A program made the position numbers and the translations under genes. Shown piece by piece: positions 41,814 through 44,759 of a DNA stretch of 44,759 nt. How positions within the stretch are numbered: position 1 is the first letter of the stretch; every line of letters starts with the position of its first letter. The notes below the pieces were generated by a model. The model was not told where the DNA came from, searched no databases, and was given only the letters and a program-made list of their open reading frames with translations. Location: assembly GCA_902582165.1 (NCBI GenBank), contig CACHQZ010000006.1, positions 1 through 44,759 on the forward strand, given 5' to 3'. This DNA comes from an uncultured Pelagibacteraceae bacterium. GTDB taxonomy: Bacteria > Pseudomonadota > Alphaproteobacteria > Pelagibacterales > Pelagibacteraceae.

Positions 41814-43730
41814 TTAAGATATTTTATTCTTATTTTTAGCTAATATTATATTGGAATTTAAAGTCTCTTCAACTTTTTTTATAATTGAAAGATTATCAAG
41901 ACCAGCTACCTCATACATTTTTTCAGGGGTATCTTGATCTATAAATATATCTGGTAAAATCATAGATCTAAATTTTAAACCAGTATCAAAAACACCTCTA
42001 TCAGACAACATTTGCATTACATGTGATCCAAAACCTCCTACTGAACCCTCTTCAATTGTTATTAAAACCTCATGATTAGTAGCAACTTCCATAATTAATT
42101 TTTCATCTAAAGGTTTAGCAAATCTTGCATCTACAATTGTGCAGTCAATACCTTTTAAAGAAAGTTTTTCTGATGCTTTTTTACATTCTTCGAGCCTTGT
42201 GCCAAAATTTAATAAAGCTACTTTTTTACCCTCTTTAATAATTCTTGCTTTTCCAATAACTAATTTTTCATTTAATGAAGGTAACTCCACTCCTATACCA
42301 TTTCCTCTTGGATACCTAAAAGCAGAAGGTCTATCATTTATATCTATTGAAGTATTAATCATCTTTACTAGTTCGGCTTCATCGCTAGCAGCCATCACAA
42401 CAAAATTTGGTAAAGTTGCTAAGTAAGTTATATCAAATGAGCCTGCATGAGTTGGTCCGTCTGCACCAACTAGACCTGCCCTATCGATAGCAAATCTAAC
42501 TGGAAGAGATTGTAATGCTACATCATGTACAACTTGATCATAGGCTCTTTGCAAAAAAGTTGAATAAATAGCTGCGTAGGGTTTGTAACCTTCGGTAGCT
42601 AATCCTGCAGCAAAAGTTACAGCATGTTGTTCTGCTATTCCTACATCAAATGTTCTATCTGGAAATTTTTTTTCGAACAAATTTAACCCTGTACCAGAAG
42701 GCATAGCTCCAGTTATTCCTATTATTTTAGTATCTTGTTCTGCATGTTTAATTAAAGTCTCTGCGAAAACCTTTGTATATGAAGGGGTGTTGGAAGTAGA
42801 TTTAGATTGTTCTCCAGTAGAAATATTAAATTTTGAGACCCCGTGGTATTTATCGCCCGACTCTTCTGCCGGTTTATAACCTTTTCCTTTTTGGGTTCTT
42901 ACGTGAATAAGAACTGGTCCCTGATGATTTGATCTTTTAACATTTTCGAATATTTGTGCCAAATTTTCTACATCATGACCGTCAATTGGGCCAACATAAT
43001 AAAACCCAAGCTCACTAAATAACGTTCCACCTGTCACAATATTTCTTAACATGTCCTCAGCTTTACCAGCTTTTTGGCTAAACCTTTTTGAAAATGCAGA
43101 AATGATCATTTTGACAGTTTCTCTAAAACTGAAATATAATTTTCCAGATAACAAATTGGCCAGGTATTTGCTCATAGCCCCTACTGGCCTTGCTATCGAC
43201 ATATCGTTATCATTCAAAACTACAATTAAATTTGATTTTAATGCTCCTGCATTATTCATGGCCTCATAGGCCATTCCAGCGCTCATAGCGCCATCACCAA
43301 TTACTGCAATAACGTTATTTTTATTATTAGATAATTTTTTTGCTACTGATATTCCTAGAGTAGAAGATATAGAGGTTGAGCTGTGAGCTGCACCAAATGG
43401 ATCGTATTCACTTTCTGATCTTTTTGTAAAACCAGATAAACCTCCGCCTTTTCTTAAAGTTTTTATTCTATCCCTTCTTCCAGTAATAATCTTATGTGGG
43501 TAACACTGATGACTTACATCCCAAACAAGCTTGTCTTGAGGTGTATTGAAAACGTAGTGTAAAGCTACGGTAAGCTCAACTACTCCTAATCCTGCGCCAA
43601 GATGTCCACCAGTTTCGGATACTACATCAATTAATTCATCCCTTAATTCATCCGAAATTTGTCTCAAATTTTCTTTTTTAAATTTTCTAAGATCTGAGGG
43701 AAAATTGATTTGTTTTATTAATCTTGTCAT
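41814..43730 (-). CDS. dxs: 1-deoxy-D-xylulose-5-phosphate synthase
   Basis: First enzyme of the MEP isoprenoid pathway: joins pyruvate and glyceraldehyde 3-phosphate using thiamine diphosphate. The ThDP motif [18 protein letters not shown] leads to [10 protein letters not shown], and the transketolase middle domain has [15 protein letters not shown] and [18 protein letters not shown]. The 638-residue length is normal. The start shares one base with the ispA stop; the xseB-ispA-dxs order is a common alphaproteobacterial arrangement. Precursors made here feed ubiquinone and, elsewhere in the genome, possibly retinal. Confidence 0.97.
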   Translation of the reverse strand: MTRLIKQINFPSDLRKFKKENLRQISDELRDELIDVVSETGGHLGAGLGVVELTVALHYVFNTPQDKLVWDVSHQCYPHKIITGRRDRIKTLRKGGGLSGFTKRSESEYDPFGAAHSSTSISSTLGISVAKKLSNNKNNVIAVIGDGAMSAGMAYEAMNNAGALKSNLIVVLNDNDMSIARPVGAMSKYLANLLSGKLYFSFRETVKMIISAFSKRFSQKAGKAEDMLRNIVTGGTLFSELGFYYVGPIDGHDVENLAQIFENVKRSNHQGPVLIHVRTQKGKGYKPAEESGDKYHGVSKFNISTGEQSKSTSNTPSYTKVFAETLIKHAEQDTKIIGITGAMPSGTGLNLFEKKFPDRTFDVGIAEQHAVTFAAGLATEGYKPYAAIYSTFLQRAYDQVVHDVALQSLPVRFAIDRAGLVGADGPTHAGSFDITYLATLPNFVVMAASDEAELVKMINTSIDINDRPSAFRYPRGNGIGVELPSLNEKLVIGKARIIKEGKKVALLNFGTRLEECKKASEKLSLKGIDCTIVDARFAKPLDEKLIMEVATNHEVLITIEEGSVGGFGSHVMQMLSDRGVFDTGLKFRSMILPDIFIDQDTPEKMYEVAGLDNLSIIKKVEETLNSNIILAKNKNKIS

Positions 43731-44605
43731 TAAAAACTTCTTTCTAAAATAAATTTAATGGTGTTTTGCAATTCATTAGCATTTTTTCCATGTTTTTTTA
43801 GTTTAAGCAATATCTTTTTCTGTAATTTATAAGCATAATTAATTGCATTTTTATAACCAAGTAAATGAATTAAAGTAGATTTCCCTTTTTTTTTATCTTT
43901 TCTAATTGGTTTGCCTACTAATTTTTTTGACCCTTTTACATCTAATATATCATCAACTAATTGGAATAATAATCCAATTTCTTCTCCAAGTTTGCCGAAG
44001 AAATTTTTTTCTTTTTTATTTTTTTTAGCAATTATTACAGTTGATTGAAGACAAAAATTAAATAGTTTGCCTGTTTTTTTTCTTTGCATATCTATAATTT
44101 GATTGATTTTTTTTCTTTTATTTTCAAATTTTAAATCTAGCTCTTGTCCACCGGCTATTCCTGTATGACCAGAAAAATTTGATAAAAGTTGTATAATTTC
44201 ATTTTTTTGCTTCGCATTTAGTGAATTTTTTTCGTCAGAGATTATCTCAAATGCTAAAGTTAATAATGAGTTTCCAGCAAGCACAGCTGTGGCCTCGCCA
44301 TATTTTTTATGAGTCGAAGGCTTTCCTCTTCTATATGAGTCATTATCCATGCATGGAAGATCATCATGTATTAGGGAATAAGAATGGATACACTCAACAG
44401 CTGCACAAATATGAATAAGTTTTTTTTCTTTGATTTTTAATAATCTTCCCATATCAAAAATTATTGTAGACCTAATTTTTTTTCCTCCAGAGATAACTCC
44501 GTATTTCATGGGAGCTACTAGTAAGGATTTTTTCTGATTATTAATAAAATTAATTAAAAATTTATCAATTTTTTTGGCATTTCTTTTTAATTTTATATTT
44601 ATCAT
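43730..44605 (-). CDS. ispA: Farnesyl diphosphate synthase-type polyprenyl synthetase
   Basis: Condenses IPP with DMAPP and GPP to farnesyl diphosphate. The first Asp-rich motif is [12 protein letters not shown] (the DDxxxxD form of bacterial FPP/GGPP synthases), the second is LVDDILDV, and GGKKIRS binds IPP. Length is 291. Very lysine-rich, like its neighbours. It lies between the xseB end and dxs on the minus strand, 13 bases after xseB. Geranylgeranyl product cannot be excluded from sequence alone. Confidence 0.92.
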   Translation of the reverse strand: MINIKLKRNAKKIDKFLINFINNQKKSLLVAPMKYGVISGGKKIRSTIIFDMGRLLKIKEKKLIHICAAVECIHSYSLIHDDLPCMDNDSYRRGKPSTHKKYGEATAVLAGNSLLTLAFEIISDEKNSLNAKQKNEIIQLLSNFSGHTGIAGGQELDLKFENKRKKINQIIDMQRKKTGKLFNFCLQSTVIIAKKNKKEKNFFGKLGEEIGLLFQLVDDILDVKGSKKLVGKPIRKDKKKGKSTLIHLLGYKNAINYAYKLQKKILLKLKKHGKNANELQNTIKFILERSF

Positions 44606-44618
44606 ATAAGTAGTTTCA

Positions 44619-44759
44619 TCAAGATTTTAATATCTCTTTAGATTTGATTTTAAACAGGTTTTCAACGTGTTTGTTTAAGTAAATAAGTCTTTTGTAAATA
44701 TTTTCAGCACTTTTTAAATCATAATTATCACTTTCAAGCTTTATAAGAATTTCATTAAT
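44619..44759 (-). CDS. xseB: Exodeoxyribonuclease VII small subunit, C-terminal part (5' end outside window)
   Basis: Forty-six residues are visible, reading minus from the window edge to the TGA at 44619-44621, ending KSKEILKS. The helical pattern with KLESDNYDLKSAENIYKRL matches the family core (LE-x-G-x-L-x-L-x-E-x2-x-x-Y-x-x-G). Position upstream of ispA and dxs supports xseB, since these three genes are often linked. Exonuclease VII degrades single-stranded DNA. Short fragment, so the call leans on context. Confidence 0.75.
   Translation of the reverse strand: MNEILIKLESDNYDLKSAENIYKRLIYLNKHVENLFKIKSKEILKS

Noticed and set aside
1-44759. CRISPR arrays, insertion sequences, prophage genes or integration sites
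   Set aside because: No regularly spaced repeats, transposase or integrase motifs, or duplicated tRNA ends were seen; the single tRNA shows no flanking integrase.

Overview
The window is a dense, strongly AT-rich stretch of a streamlined marine alphaproteobacterial chromosome. It most resembles the SAR11 clade (Candidatus Pelagibacter and relatives). Reasons: very low G+C, lysine/isoleucine/asparagine-rich proteins, near-zero intergenic space, a proteorhodopsin gene next to ferredoxin and ferredoxin reductase genes, and alphaproteobacterial gene neighbourhoods (psd-pssA, glyQ-glyS-ppdK, xseB-ispA-dxs, bamB with a YfgM-like gene and panB, a dihydroorotase divergent from ygfZ). No insertion sequence, phage gene, CRISPR array or rRNA was seen. 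The only RNA gene found is one tRNA-Leu(GAG). The clade assignment rests on pattern recognition, not on a search.

Layout. 1-2763 (+): end of an RND/MMPL-type membrane protein, cvpA, purF. 2760-10532 (-): a tightly packed nine-gene run, transcribed psd, pssA, rlmE, guaB, TPR protein, guaA, panB, YfgM-like, bamB-like; it covers phosphatidylethanolamine synthesis, GMP synthesis, a pantothenate step and outer-membrane assembly. 10597-11811 (+): icd. 11804-20399 (-): alaS, a DUF779 protein with an aldehyde dehydrogenase, recA, a TolC-family protein, a broken D-glycerate 3-kinase and a GFA/CENP-V-like zinc protein. 20527-22766 (-): a glycosyltransferase pair. 22841-23266 (+): dksA. 23263-26070 (-): proteorhodopsin, a strong hairpin terminator, then ferredoxin, ferredoxin-NADP reductase and a glutathione-transferase-like gene. 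26298-28196 (+): propionyl-CoA-synthetase-like gene. 28185-29497 (-): frameshifted dihydroorotase. 29535-32504: ygfZ (+), a tRNA-Leu followed by an unlisted 39-residue membrane ORF (-), nadA-nadC (+). 32493-38908 (-): sppA-like, glyQ, glyS, ppdK. 39054-44759: ispB-like (+), pdxH (-), aroC (+), dxs and ispA (-), and the end of xseB (-).

How it fits together. The genes are mostly core metabolism: nucleotides (purF, guaB, guaA, pyrC), NAD (nadA, nadC), isoprenoids (dxs, ispA, a polyprenyl synthase), C2/C3 carbon (aldehyde dehydrogenase, acyl-CoA synthetase, PPDK, glycerate kinase) and light-driven proton pumping. No retinal or carotenoid synthesis genes lie here, so retinal must come from elsewhere. 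All seven convergent protein-gene pairs abut or overlap at their 3' ends by 0 to 12 bases.

The items most worth a second look are: an IMP dehydrogenase without its CBS domains; a PurF that keeps its propeptide but lacks the C-terminal cysteine pair of the iron-sulfur type; a blue-tuned proteorhodopsin; two genes broken by frameshifts about 9 kb apart; and a tiny membrane-protein ORF starting 13 bases after a tRNA. I did not find a convincing entirely new multi-gene system.
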